64,000 nucleotides of DNA. It comes from Nitratireductor alexandrii (GTDB taxonomy: Bacteria; Pseudomonadota; Alphaproteobacteria; Rhizobiales; Rhizobiaceae). The notes below the pieces were generated by a model. The model saw nothing but the letters and a program-made list of their open reading frames with translations, did no database searches and had not been told where the DNA came from. A program made the translations under genes and the position numbers. Below are positions 41,310 to 50,559 of this stretch, piece by piece (positions within the stretch are counted from its first letter, which is position 1; every line of letters starts with the position of its first letter). Location of the stretch: assembly GCF_004000215.1 (NCBI RefSeq), contig NZ_RBVY01000008.1:1-64000 (forward strand), written 5' to 3'.

Positions 41310-42845
41310 ATGGCGATGCAGCGAGGATGCGTGAAAGACGTCATGGCGGCCACCGCACCCCTGATCGAGGTCGAATCTCTCAGCAAGTCTTTCGGGGCCG
41401 TGCGCGCGCTCCAGGACATGGCGCTCGCCGGGTATGCCGGCAAGGTCCATGCCGTCATGGGCGAGAACGGTGCCGGCAAGTCGACGCTGATGAAGTTGCT
41501 GTCGGGCGTGTTCCGGCCCGATACCGGCTCGATCAGACTGCGTGGCGCCGAAATGGCCTTTCATCATCCGCGTGACGCCCAAAAGGCGGGAATCTCGACG
41601 ATTTTTCAGGAATTTTCCCTGCTGCCCAACCTGTCGGTCGCGGAAAATCTCTTCCTGGGGCGGGAACGCCAGGACGGACGCAGGCTTGGCGTCGCCGAGA
41701 TCCGCCGCCGCACGCGCGAGGCGCTGGCCGCGCTCGACCTGCGCATCGATCCGGACCGGCGCGTCGGCTCGCTAAGCGTCGGCCACCAGCAGATGGTGGA
41801 GATCGCCAAGGGCGTGCTCGCCGACGCCTCGGTCTTCATCTTCGACGAGCCGACGGCGGCGCTCGCCTCGCATGAGGTCGAGACATTGTTTGCGCTGATC
41901 AGGCGGCTCGCCGGCAATGGCAAGGTGATTTTCTACATCTCGCACCGCCTGAGCGAGATCTTCGCCATTTGCGACGATATCACGATCATGAAGGACGGCC
42001 GTTTCGTGCGCACCGTCGCCACGGCCGAAACCGATGTCGACGAGGTCATCCAGGGCATGGTCGGCCGGCCGATCGAGGAACTGTTCGAGCCGCGCGCCGA
42101 GACGCTCGGTCCGGTTCTGCTCAAGGCGGAGTCTCTCGTGGGCGAGGCGGCGCCGAAGCCGCTTTCGATCGAAATCCGCGCGGGCGAAATCGTCGGCATT
42201 GCCGGCCTCGAGGGCCAGGGCCAGCAGGAGCTGATGCGGCTGATCGCAGGCTTCGCCCCGGCGCGCGCAGGCGCCTTGACGCTCGCCGACAGGCGCATCG
42301 AAGGCCTGTCCGCCCGGCGCCGGATGGCAGCCGGCATCGGTTTCGTGCCGGAAAACCGCAAGGATGACGGCCTCTTTCTGTCGCTCGATATCGGCGCCAA
42401 CATGGCCACGGCCGAGATCGCGCGGCGCCGGCTCCTCGGCTGGGTGCCGGGAATGGGCGCGCGCATCGCCGAGATCATGCGCCAGCTTGCCGTCAAGGCG
42501 CCCAACGCGCGCACGCCGGTGGTCGATCTCTCCGGAGGAAACCAGCAGAAAGTGGTGCTCGGACGCTGGCTGATGGCCGGCGCGCGCGTTCTGTTGTGCG
42601 AGGAGCCGACCCGCGGCGTCGATGTCGGCGCCAAGCGCGAGATCTATCGCCAGTTGCGCAATTTTGCCGGCCAGGGCCGCGGCGTTCTCGTTACCTCGCG
42701 CGAATTGCCGGAGCTGATCGGCCTGTGCGACCGGCTGCTGGTCATTCGCAACGGTGAACTTGTGGCCGAGACGATGGCGCGCGAGGCAACCGAGGACGAC
42801 CTTCTGCGCAGCGCCCTGCCGGCCGCCGAAAGCGAGGCGGCATGA
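41310..42845 (+). CDS. sugar ABC transporter ATP-binding protein, two-domain (RbsA-like)
   Basis: 511 aa with two fused ATPase domains. The first has MGENGAGKSTLMKLLSGVF (about 47-65) and a signature region SVGHQQMVEIAKGVL. The second has a degenerate Walker A (GIAGLEGQGQQELMRLIAG) and an intact LSGGNQQKVVLGRWL, as in RbsA/MglA/XylG. The start may be ATG 41310, 41316 or 41343. The domain layout is diagnostic for ribose-type importers. Its stop overlaps the permease start (ATGA). Confidence 0.92.
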   Translation: MAMQRGCVKDVMAATAPLIEVESLSKSFGAVRALQDMALAGYAGKVHAVMGENGAGKSTLMKLLSGVFRPDTGSIRLRGAEMAFHHPRDAQKAGISTIFQEFSLLPNLSVAENLFLGRERQDGRRLGVAEIRRRTREALAALDLRIDPDRRVGSLSVGHQQMVEIAKGVLADASVFIFDEPTAALASHEVETLFALIRRLAGNGKVIFYISHRLSEIFAICDDITIMKDGRFVRTVATAETDVDEVIQGMVGRPIEELFEPRAETLGPVLLKAESLVGEAAPKPLSIEIRAGEIVGIAGLEGQGQQELMRLIAGFAPARAGALTLADRRIEGLSARRRMAAGIGFVPENRKDDGLFLSLDIGANMATAEIARRRLLGWVPGMGARIAEIMRQLAVKAPNARTPVVDLSGGNQQKVVLGRWLMAGARVLLCEEPTRGVDVGAKREIYRQLRNFAGQGRGVLVTSRELPELIGLCDRLLVIRNGELVAETMAREATEDDLLRSALPAAESEAA

Positions 42846-43822
42846 GCGCGCTGCCCGCCGAACCCCGCCGCGCCGGCCTGCTGGCGCGGTTCCGCCAGGA
42901 CGCCTTCTGGTATCGCCAGCGCGGCGCGGTCCTGTCCTTCGCCGTGCTTGCCGCGATGCTGGTGCTCGTGGCGGCCGTCGTTCCGGGAACCTTCTATTCC
43001 GCGACCAACCTGTCCAATCTCGCCGGCCAGCTCGCGCCGCTTTTTCTGGTCTCGCTTGGCCAGACCTTCGTGCTGCTGGGGGCCGGGTTCGACCTGTCCG
43101 TCGGCGCGGTGATCTCGCTGTCCTCGGCGATCCTCACGCTCGACCTCGCCGATCCGGTCAAGATCCCGCTCGCCTTCGCGGCCGCCGCAACGGTCGGCCT
43201 CGTCAACGGCTGGGGCTGCGTCCATCTGCGGGTTCACCCGATCATCATGACGCTGGCCACCAGCTCGATCGTGCAGGGGCTGGCGCTGATCCTGCTGCCG
43301 ACGCCCGGCGGCGTCGCGCCCGGCCTGCTCGTCCACCTGGCCTCCGGCACGTTCATGGGCCTGCCCGCCGGCTTCTACTGGATCGTCGCCGGCACGGCCG
43401 CCGCGATCTGGCTCGTCCACGGCACGACCTACGGCGTGGGCCTCTACGCGACCGGCCAGAACCCGCAGGCGGCATGGATGAGCGGCATCGAGGCGCCGCG
43501 AATCCGTATCCTGACCTATGTGATCTCGTCGCTGATGGCCGCGCTTGCCGGCGCCTATCTCACCGGCCGGCTCGCCTCCGGCGATCCCAATGTCGGCAGC
43601 GCGCTCGGCCTCGACAGCGTGCTCGGCGCCGCGCTCGGCGGCACGCTGCTTTCGGGCGGCGTCGGCGGGCCGATCGGCACCATCGCGGGCGTGCTCATTA
43701 TCGGCGTCCTCAACAACGGTCTCAATCTCGCCGGCGTGTCGCCCTACTACCAGTTCGTGGTGAAGGGATCGATGCTGGTGCTCGCCGTCAGCCTGTTCCG
43801 CCGCAAGGAGGCTGGGCTTTGA
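42842..43822 (+). CDS. sugar ABC transporter permease 1 (RbsC-like)
   Basis: A 326-aa protein with about eight TM helices and the family signature LGAGFDLSVGAVISLSSA (about 80-97) and GSALGLDSVLGAALGGTLLSGG near the end. It overlaps the ATPase stop by 4 bp, and the next permease's start lies inside its own stop (TTGA). With the second permease it forms a probable heterodimeric channel. Confidence 0.92.
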   Translation: MSALPAEPRRAGLLARFRQDAFWYRQRGAVLSFAVLAAMLVLVAAVVPGTFYSATNLSNLAGQLAPLFLVSLGQTFVLLGAGFDLSVGAVISLSSAILTLDLADPVKIPLAFAAAATVGLVNGWGCVHLRVHPIIMTLATSSIVQGLALILLPTPGGVAPGLLVHLASGTFMGLPAGFYWIVAGTAAAIWLVHGTTYGVGLYATGQNPQAAWMSGIEAPRIRILTYVISSLMAALAGAYLTGRLASGDPNVGSALGLDSVLGAALGGTLLSGGVGGPIGTIAGVLIIGVLNNGLNLAGVSPYYQFVVKGSMLVLAVSLFRRKEAGL

Positions 43823-44748
43823 AACGCGTCCTCACCGCCCTTCCGCCGGCCCTGTGGGGCCTGGCCGCGGTCTGCGTCTTCGCGGCCTTCACCCAGCCGC
43901 AATTCCTGTCGCTGCCCTTCCTGATGATCCTGTTGCGCCAGGCGGCGCCGCTCGGCATCGTCGCGCTCGGCCAGACCTTCGTCGTCGCCAACCGTTCGCT
44001 CGACCTGTCGGTCGGGGCCACCATCGCCTTCGTCAACCTGATCGTCGCCCATGCCATGTGGAACGGCTATCCGCCGGCCGTCGTCATCGCGATCGCCTTG
44101 TCGGCCGGGCTGGTCATCGGGCTGGTCAACGGCGTGCTTGTCACGGTGCTGCGCGCCTCGGCCGTGGTGGTCACGCTCGGCACGGCGGCGATCGTCACCG
44201 GCATCGGCTTCCTCTATTCGGGCGGCGCGCCCGGCAACGCCATGCCCGAACTGATCAAATGGCTCGGCCGCGGCCGCATCGGCATGGTTCCGGTCTCCGG
44301 CCTGGTCTGGGCCGCCTTCGGCGTCGTCGCCTTCGTCCTGCTGCGCCGGCTGACCCTCGGCCGCTACATCTTCGCCGCAGGCGACAACCCCTCGGCCGCC
44401 ACCTATTCCGGCATCCCGGTCAACACCACGCTGCTGATCTCGCATGTGTTGAGCGGACTGTTCGCCGCCAGCGGCGGGTTGCTCCTGTCCGGCCTCGTCG
44501 GCGTCGGCTCGCTCAATCTCGGCGCCGACTATATCTTGAGTTCGATCGCCGCCGTCATTCTCGGCGGCGCGGTCTTCGGCGGCGGCGCCGGCGGCGCCAT
44601 TGGCACCATGCTTGGCACCGCGCTCCTGGTGATGGTGCTCAACCTGCTCACCGTCTTCGGCGTCGACCAGCCCGGCAAGCTGATCGTGCAGGGCCTGGTG
44701 ATCGCCGTTGCCGCCGTCATCTACCAGCAGGGCCGGCGCGGTGGCTGA
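43819..44748 (+). CDS. sugar ABC transporter permease 2 (RbsC-like)
   Basis: 309 aa from a TTG at 43819 overlapping the previous stop. Signatures are NRSLDLSVGATIAFVNLI near 50-67 and GADYILSSIAAVILGGAVFGG in the last third. A paralogue of permease 1. The non-ATG start with a 4-bp overlap implies strong translational coupling along the operon. Confidence 0.9.
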   Translation: MKRVLTALPPALWGLAAVCVFAAFTQPQFLSLPFLMILLRQAAPLGIVALGQTFVVANRSLDLSVGATIAFVNLIVAHAMWNGYPPAVVIAIALSAGLVIGLVNGVLVTVLRASAVVVTLGTAAIVTGIGFLYSGGAPGNAMPELIKWLGRGRIGMVPVSGLVWAAFGVVAFVLLRRLTLGRYIFAAGDNPSAATYSGIPVNTTLLISHVLSGLFAASGGLLLSGLVGVGSLNLGADYILSSIAAVILGGAVFGGGAGGAIGTMLGTALLVMVLNLLTVFGVDQPGKLIVQGLVIAVAAVIYQQGRRGG

Positions 44749-46216
44749 AACACTCACGCTCGGGATCGATTTCGGCACCTCCGCCGTCAAGGCGGTCGCG
44801 CTCGATGCCGCGGGCGGCGTCCGCGCGCTCGCCAGCGCCGCCTACCAGACGGCCAAGCCGGCGCCCGACCGTGCCGAGCAGGACCCGCAGGACTGGTGGC
44901 GGGCGCTCGGCGAAGTGTCGCGCACCGTCATGGCCGCGCTCGGCTCGGCCAGGATCGGCGCGATCGGCCTGTCGGGCCAGTTGAACGGCATCGTGCTCGT
45001 CGACAAGGCGGGCGCGGTGCTGCGTCCGGGCCTGATCTGGCTCGACCAGCGCTGCGCCGAGGAGACGGCCGAACTCGAGCTGCGCCATGCCGACCGGCTT
45101 GCCCAGACGGCGTCCTCACCGATCTCGCCGATCGCCGTGCTGCCCAAGCTGCGATGGCTCGCCCGCCACGAACCCGGGACCATGCGGCGGACGGCGCGGG
45201 TCTTCCAGGTCAAGGATTACATCTTGTGGCGGCTGACGGGCGTGGCCGCGACCGAGGCCAACGAGGCCTCGGCCACGCTGCTGATGGATCTCGGCCGCCG
45301 CGCGTGGGCGGACGACCTGGTTGAACTGGCCGGGCTTGCGCCGGCGCAGCTTCCGCCGATCCGCCCTTCCGACGCCGTTGCCGGGCGCGTTGATGACGCC
45401 GCGGCGCGCGCGACCGGCCTGCCGGCGGGCGTACCGGTCGTGCCGGGCTCCGGCGACACGGGCGCGCTCGCCGTCGGCTGCGGTGCCTATGAGGCCGGTG
45501 TCGCCGCCGTCACGCTGGGCACCGCCGGCCATGTCGTGGCCGCCGTGCCCAATCGCGGACCCGGCGCCGTCGACGGGCTCTGGCGCATGGCCCATGTCGG
45601 CGCCGACCGCGAGCTCTGGCTCGGGCTGATTCCGGCCGGTGGCCTGTCGATCGCCTGGCTGCGCAACCTGGCCGCCGGTTTCGGCGGCGCGGCGACCGGC
45701 TTCGAGGCGCTGGAGCGTCTGCTCGCCGCCGCGCCCGCGGGGGCGGCCGGTGCGACGTTCCTGCCTTTCCTGGAAGGCGCCGGCACGCCGTGGAACGATC
45801 CCCAGCGCCTGGCCGGCCTTGCCAACCTCAACGTCACCCACGGTGCGGCCGAGCTGGTGCGTGCCGTCTATGAAGGTGTCGCCTTCAACATCCGCGCCTG
45901 TCTCGACGCCTTCGAGGCGGCGGGCGTCGGCCTCTCGCGCATTCATCTCGCCGAGGGCGGCGCCAGCTCGCCCGCCTGGTGCCAGATCATCGCCGACGCG
46001 CTCGATCGCGAGGTCCATGTCGTGGCCGAGCGCGACACCTCGGCGGTCGGCGCCGCGATCCTGGCGCGCGCGGCGATCGAGGCGGCCGATCTCGCGGCGA
46101 TCGTGGCGCGGTCGGTGCGTATCGAGCGCGTCCACCGGCCCGAGCCCGCCCATCGCGCCGCAATGGACGCGGCTTGGCGTCGGTTTTGCGCGCATGCCGG
46201 AACGACAAGTGCGTAG
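44741..46216 (+). CDS. FGGY-family carbohydrate kinase 1 (xylulokinase-like)
   Basis: 491 aa from a GTG at 44741 overlapping the permease stop by 8 bp. ATPase-fold motifs are LGIDFGTSAVKAVALD near residue 6, IGLSGQLNGIVLVDKAG, LIWLDQRCAEE, and, in the second half, VPGSGDTGALAVGCGAYEAGVAAVTLGTAGHV and LAEGGASSPAWCQIIAD. The pattern matches XylB-type kinases, but the sugar is unknown. It phosphorylates the imported sugar or a product of it before the aldolase/lactonase steps. Confidence 0.88.
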   Translation: MAETLTLGIDFGTSAVKAVALDAAGGVRALASAAYQTAKPAPDRAEQDPQDWWRALGEVSRTVMAALGSARIGAIGLSGQLNGIVLVDKAGAVLRPGLIWLDQRCAEETAELELRHADRLAQTASSPISPIAVLPKLRWLARHEPGTMRRTARVFQVKDYILWRLTGVAATEANEASATLLMDLGRRAWADDLVELAGLAPAQLPPIRPSDAVAGRVDDAAARATGLPAGVPVVPGSGDTGALAVGCGAYEAGVAAVTLGTAGHVVAAVPNRGPGAVDGLWRMAHVGADRELWLGLIPAGGLSIAWLRNLAAGFGGAATGFEALERLLAAAPAGAAGATFLPFLEGAGTPWNDPQRLAGLANLNVTHGAAELVRAVYEGVAFNIRACLDAFEAAGVGLSRIHLAEGGASSPAWCQIIADALDREVHVVAERDTSAVGAAILARAAIEAADLAAIVARSVRIERVHRPEPAHRAAMDAAWRRFCAHAGTTSA

Positions 46217-47744
46217 CCGGCTTTATATCGGCCTCGACGCCGGCACGTCGCTGACCAAGGCGGCCATCTTCGATCTCGACGGGCGCGAACTGGCGGTCGC
46301 CGAAAAGCCGACCGCCGTCCAGCGGCCGCGGCCGGGTTGGAGCGAGATCGACCCCGGCGAGGCCTGGGCGGCGGCTGTCGAGGTCGTCGCCGGCGTCGTG
46401 CGCGACAGCGGCGTCGATCCCGGCTCGATCGGCGGCATCGGGCTTTCGGCCGCCATGGTCGGCGCCTGGGTGCTCGACCGGCACGGCCGCCCGCTGCGCC
46501 CGGCGATCACCTGGGAAGACAGCCGCGCGCAGGCGCTGATCGACGAGCACGTCGCCGCGGACCCGGCCTTTCTCAGCCGCATCTTCGCCTCTTCCGGCTC
46601 GGTCATGCAGCAGGGCTGCACCCTGCCGGTGATGGCCTGGCTTGCCCGCCACGAGCCGGCCGTGCTGGCGCGCGCCGCCCATGTGCTGAGCTTCAAGGAC
46701 TATCTCAGGCTGCGCATGACGGGCCTGATCGCAACCGACCGCAGCGAGGCGGCGGTGGTGCCGGGCTCGGCACGCGAGCGAAACCGTTCCGAGGCGATGA
46801 TCGCCCTGTTCGGCCTTGCCGACCACGCGCATTTGCTGCCGCCGGTCGCCGATTCGGAGACTTTTTTCGGCGGCCTGACGGCCGAGGCCGCCGCCCTGAC
46901 CGGTCTGCGCCCGGGCCTGCCGGTCGCCGTCGGCGCCGGCGACGTCGCGGCGACGGTGATCGGCGCGGGCGGGCTTGCCGCCGGCACCGCCACGGCCGTG
47001 CTCGGCACCGCCTGCATGGTCGGCGTCACCCATGACCGCCCGGTGTTCGAGCCGGCCGATATCGGGCTGTTGTTCACCCTGCCCGGCGATCGCTGGTACC
47101 GGGCGATGCTCAACGTCGCCGGCACGCTCAATCTCGACTGGGCCTTTTCCACACTCGCGCCGGACCTGACCTCCAGCCCCGATCGTTTCGCCGCGCTCGA
47201 CCGCATGTTGGAGACGACGCCGCCCGGCGCGCACGGCCTGACCTATCTCCCCTATCTGTCCGACAGCGGCATCATCGCGCCGCGCGTCGATGCCGCCGCC
47301 CGCGCCCAGTTCAGTGGCCTGACCCCGCGCCACGACCGCGCCTGTCTGTTCCGCGCCGTGGTCGAGGGTGTGGCCTTCGCCATGCTCGACCTCTTGGAGG
47401 CGCTGTCCTTCGACGGAGAGCGGCTGGTTCTGACCGGCGGCGGGGCCAAGAATCCGCTGTGGGCGCAGATGATCTGCGATCTCGTCGCGCGGCCGGTCGA
47501 GGTTCCGCGGGGATCGCAGTTCGGCGCGCGCGGCGCGGCGCTGCTGGCCGCGACCGCCGCCGGCGATTTCGCCACCGTCCATGCCGCGTCCGTCGCCTTT
47601 TCCGGCCTTGCCCGGCGCTTCGAGCCCGACCCGGCCCGGCGCGCGGCGCTGATGCCGGCCCTTGCGCGTTACGGCGCCGCGCGCGACAGGCTGTTGGGCG
47701 CGCCCGGGCGCCGAGCTGGCGCCTGCGGCCCGGAATCGATGTAA
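46194..47744 (+). CDS. FGGY-family carbohydrate kinase 2
   Basis: 516 aa from ATG 46194 (GTG 46209 is an alternative; either overlaps the preceding gene). FGGY motifs are YIGLDAGTSLTKAAIFDLDG, ITWEDSRAQALID, VGAGDVAATVIGAGGLAAGTATAVLGTACM and LTGGGAKNPLWAQMICDLV. It differs from kinase 1 enough to suggest a different substrate. Two tandem FGGY kinases in one operon are unusual and point to either two sugars or two phosphorylation steps. Confidence 0.87.
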   Translation: MPERQVRSRLYIGLDAGTSLTKAAIFDLDGRELAVAEKPTAVQRPRPGWSEIDPGEAWAAAVEVVAGVVRDSGVDPGSIGGIGLSAAMVGAWVLDRHGRPLRPAITWEDSRAQALIDEHVAADPAFLSRIFASSGSVMQQGCTLPVMAWLARHEPAVLARAAHVLSFKDYLRLRMTGLIATDRSEAAVVPGSARERNRSEAMIALFGLADHAHLLPPVADSETFFGGLTAEAAALTGLRPGLPVAVGAGDVAATVIGAGGLAAGTATAVLGTACMVGVTHDRPVFEPADIGLLFTLPGDRWYRAMLNVAGTLNLDWAFSTLAPDLTSSPDRFAALDRMLETTPPGAHGLTYLPYLSDSGIIAPRVDAAARAQFSGLTPRHDRACLFRAVVEGVAFAMLDLLEALSFDGERLVLTGGGAKNPLWAQMICDLVARPVEVPRGSQFGARGAALLAATAAGDFATVHAASVAFSGLARRFEPDPARRAALMPALARYGAARDRLLGAPGRRAGACGPESM

Positions 47745-47814
47745 ATCCGCCTGACTTTGGTCTAGTCTGCGCTAAATCCTAAAAATGCATAGCGCGCTCA
47801 CCGGACACCAGACC

Positions 47815-49188
47815 ATGGACATCAAGCCGGCTCCCTTCATCCCGCCCGCGCCGAAGCCGCGCACCAAGCCGCCCTCGACGCTGCAGATGATGCGCATCGT
47901 CTACAAGAACCCGCTCGAACTGTGGGGCGAGCCCTCCTACAACGAGAAGTGGATTTCGATTTCCACCGGTATTGGCGGGCCGCTGGTGATCGCCAACGAT
48001 CCGCGCCTCATTCGCCACGTGTTGGTCGACAACGCCAAGAACTACAAGATGGCACGGGTGCGCCAGAAAATCCTGCGCCCGATCCTGCGCGACGGCCTGC
48101 TGACGGCCGAGGGCCAGGTCTGGCGGCGTTCGCGCAAGGCGATGGCGCCGGTCTTCACGCCGCGCCACATCCATGGCTTCGCCGCGCCGATGCTGGCCAG
48201 GAGCGAAGCCTTCGCCACCCGCTACGAGGACATTGCCGGGTCGGTCGACATCGCCCGCGACATGACGATGCTGACCTACGATATTCTGGCCGAGACGCTG
48301 TTTTCCGGCGAGATCGCCGGCGAATCCGACAATTTCGCGCGCCAGGTCGATCATCTGTTCGAGACCATGGGCCGGGTCGATCCGCTCGATCTTCTGGGCG
48401 CGCCCGATTGGCTGCCGCGCTTTACCCGCATTCGCGGCCGCAAGACCATGGCCTTTTTCCGCCAGATCGTCGCCGAGACGATGGCGATGCGCAAGCAGCG
48501 CATGGCCGACGATCCCGACGGCGTGCCGAACGACTTCCTGACCTTGCTGCTGCGCGCCGAGGGGCCGGACGGTCTCGGCGCGGCCGAGATCGAGGACAAC
48601 ATCATCACCTTCATCGGCGCCGGTCACGAGACCACCGCCCGGGCGCTGGGCTGGACGCTTTATTGCCTCGCCGAAGCGCCCTGGGAGCGCGACAGGGTCG
48701 AGGCGGAGATCGACGCGGTGCTTGCCGCCGAGCCGGATCCGGCCGCCTGGCTCGACAGGATGCCGGCGACCCGCGCCGCCTTCGAGGAGGCGATGCGGCT
48801 CTACCCGCCGGCCGCCTCGATCAGCCGTGAGGCGGTCGAGCCGGACCGCTTCGAGGATCTGGAGATCGTCAAGGGCGCGCAGATCCAGGTCATGCCGTGG
48901 ACGATCCACCGCCACCGCAAGCTGTGGGACCAGCCCGAGGCCTTTTTGCCGGAGCGGTTCCTGCCGCAGAACCGCGAGCGCATCGACCGCTATCAATATC
49001 TGCCCTTCGGCGCCGGACCGCGCGTGTGCATCGGCGCCAGCTTCGCGATGCAGGAGGCGGTGATCGCGCTCGGCGTGCTGTTGTCGCGCTACCGCTTCGA
49101 CACGGTCGCCGAAACCAGGCCGTGGCCGGTGCAGAAACTCACCACCCAGCCCGAGGGCGGGTTGCCGATGCGGGTTTCCCGGCGCTGA
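47815..49188 (+). CDS. cytochrome P450
   Basis: 457 aa from ATG 47815 (ATG 47785 also open). The P450 fold is clear: I-helix GAGHETTARALGW with the acid-alcohol equivalent, ExxR in FEEAMRLYPPAASISREAV, and the heme loop FGAGPRVCIGASFAM with the Cys ligand. It is soluble, with no TM anchor, and is probably served by a separate ferredoxin/reductase. No redox partner gene is adjacent. It lies 70 bp after the kinase on the same strand, but the functional link is unclear. Confidence 0.94.
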   Translation: MDIKPAPFIPPAPKPRTKPPSTLQMMRIVYKNPLELWGEPSYNEKWISISTGIGGPLVIANDPRLIRHVLVDNAKNYKMARVRQKILRPILRDGLLTAEGQVWRRSRKAMAPVFTPRHIHGFAAPMLARSEAFATRYEDIAGSVDIARDMTMLTYDILAETLFSGEIAGESDNFARQVDHLFETMGRVDPLDLLGAPDWLPRFTRIRGRKTMAFFRQIVAETMAMRKQRMADDPDGVPNDFLTLLLRAEGPDGLGAAEIEDNIITFIGAGHETTARALGWTLYCLAEAPWERDRVEAEIDAVLAAEPDPAAWLDRMPATRAAFEEAMRLYPPAASISREAVEPDRFEDLEIVKGAQIQVMPWTIHRHRKLWDQPEAFLPERFLPQNRERIDRYQYLPFGAGPRVCIGASFAMQEAVIALGVLLSRYRFDTVAETRPWPVQKLTTQPEGGLPMRVSRR

Positions 49189-49237
49189 CGCCGCGCGGCC
49201 GCCCGCGGGCGCCAGGGCCGGGTTTGTCGATGCTCGG

Positions 49238-50065
49238 CTACACCATGGCGATGACGCGCGAGGGGCCGCCCGTGCCGCCGCGCAGCTTCGGCGCGCCGAC
49301 CACCAGCGTCGCGCCGCTCGCCGGCAGGGTCTCCAGATTGGCGACGCATTCCAGCCCCCAGCGCCCCGACGGCAGCCAGGCGTAATGCACGGCGAAATCG
49401 GTCGAAGGTCCGTGATCGAGCGACAGCGTGTCGACCGCGATGCCCTTGACCGAAGGCGCCTCCATCAGCATCTGCGCGGCCTCGACGTGAAAGCCGGGGA
49501 AATGCATCGTTTTGCCGTCCTCGCCGACATTGCGGAATGTGTCCGTCTCCAGATGCGCGCCCCAGCCCGACAGCATCGCCACGCACGCCCCTTCGGGCAG
49601 ATCGCCATTGGCGTCCGTCCAGGCCTTGATGTCGTCCGGCGTCACCTGGGCGTCGGCATTGTCGGCCGCCTTCTGGCGGATATCGATGATGGCGAGCGGG
49701 CAGACCAGGTCCGCCACGGGAATTTCGGCCACCGATTTGCCGTCGGCGGAAAAATGCAGCGGCGCGTCCAGATGGGTGCCGGTATGCTCGTTGAAGCGCC
49801 ACTCATTGATGTTGAATTTGTGCTCGGCGTAATTGAACACCACCTTCTTGAACAATTGCTGTTCGTTGAAGAAGGTCGGGAACGCCTCGAACAGATCGTG
49901 GGTCAGATCCTCGGCCTTGGTCGGCATCGCCTTTTGCGCAAATAGCGGCGCCGGCGCCGCGAGCGTGGCCGCCGCGGCCGCGCCGGCGACCGCGCCGCCC
50001 TTGAAGAAGTCGCGCCGGGAAAGCATGCGGTCCTTGACGCTGTCGATCACGCAATGGTGGCACAT
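49238..50065 (-). CDS. cyclase-family protein, Tat-exported
   Basis: 275 aa from ATG 50065, with GGAGG 7 nt upstream (ATG 50071 is close behind the SD). The N-terminus MCHHCVIDSVKDRMLSRRDFFKGGAV has a twin-arginine motif SRRDFFK. The mature cyclase-superfamily domain carries NEHTGTHLDAPLHF (about 93-106), the HxGTHxD metal motif of kynurenine-formamidase-like enzymes, and ends LVVGAPKLRGGTGGPSRVIAMV. Substrate unknown. An unusual MCHHC precedes the Tat signal. Confidence 0.85.
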   Translation of the reverse strand: MCHHCVIDSVKDRMLSRRDFFKGGAVAGAAAAATLAAPAPLFAQKAMPTKAEDLTHDLFEAFPTFFNEQQLFKKVVFNYAEHKFNINEWRFNEHTGTHLDAPLHFSADGKSVAEIPVADLVCPLAIIDIRQKAADNADAQVTPDDIKAWTDANGDLPEGACVAMLSGWGAHLETDTFRNVGEDGKTMHFPGFHVEAAQMLMEAPSVKGIAVDTLSLDHGPSTDFAVHYAWLPSGRWGLECVANLETLPASGATLVVGAPKLRGGTGGPSRVIAMV

Positions 50066-50178
50066 GGTCATTCCTCCCTTGAGAACGAAATCGCCGCATT
50101 CGCTCAAGCATGATCCGCCGCACGGGTTGACGCAAGGGAAGCTTTTGCCGGCCGGACCGGCGGTCACGACGACAGGTT

Positions 50179-50559
50179 CTACCGGCCGCGCCCGAAAAAC
50201 GCGTTTTCGACATGCACCGGCCAGCGCCGCGGCAGCACCGCCACCAGATCGAAGCGGATCGAAAGCCGGCCAAAATCGGCCTGCCGCGACAGCCAAGTGT
50301 CGGCGGCGGCCTCGATGCGCCGTTGCGCGAGCGGGCCCACCGCCTCCATCGCCGCGGCGAGCGTCGGCCGCGCCTTGACCTCGACGAAGGCGACGAGATC
50401 GCCGCGCCGGGCGATCAGGTCGATCTCGCCGTTCCGCGTCCGGTAGCGGCGCGCTAGGACCCGGTAGCCCTTGAGCGTCAGGGCCAGCGCCGCCAGCCAC
50501 TCGCTGCGGTGGCCCCGGCGATAGGCGCGCTGCCGCCGCGAGGAGGGCTCATCGGACAT
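50179..50559 (-). CDS. yraN: YraN/UPF0102 family nuclease-like protein
   Basis: A 126-aa protein. The core [39 protein letters not shown] and [11 protein letters not shown] has the restriction-endonuclease-like (PD-D/ExK) pattern of the YraN family. It overlaps the end of rsmI by 11 bp, the usual partner order. Role uncertain, probably DNA repair or recombination. Confidence 0.9.
   Translation of the reverse strand: MSDEPSSRRQRAYRRGHRSEWLAALALTLKGYRVLARRYRTRNGEIDLIARRGDLVAFVEVKARPTLAAAMEAVGPLAQRRIEAAADTWLSRQADFGRLSIRFDLVAVLPRRWPVHVENAFFGRGR

Noticed and set aside
45987-47582. 531-aa minus-strand frame opposite FGGY kinase 2
   Set aside because: High-GC antisense shadow with no domain; the plus strand has all FGGY motifs.
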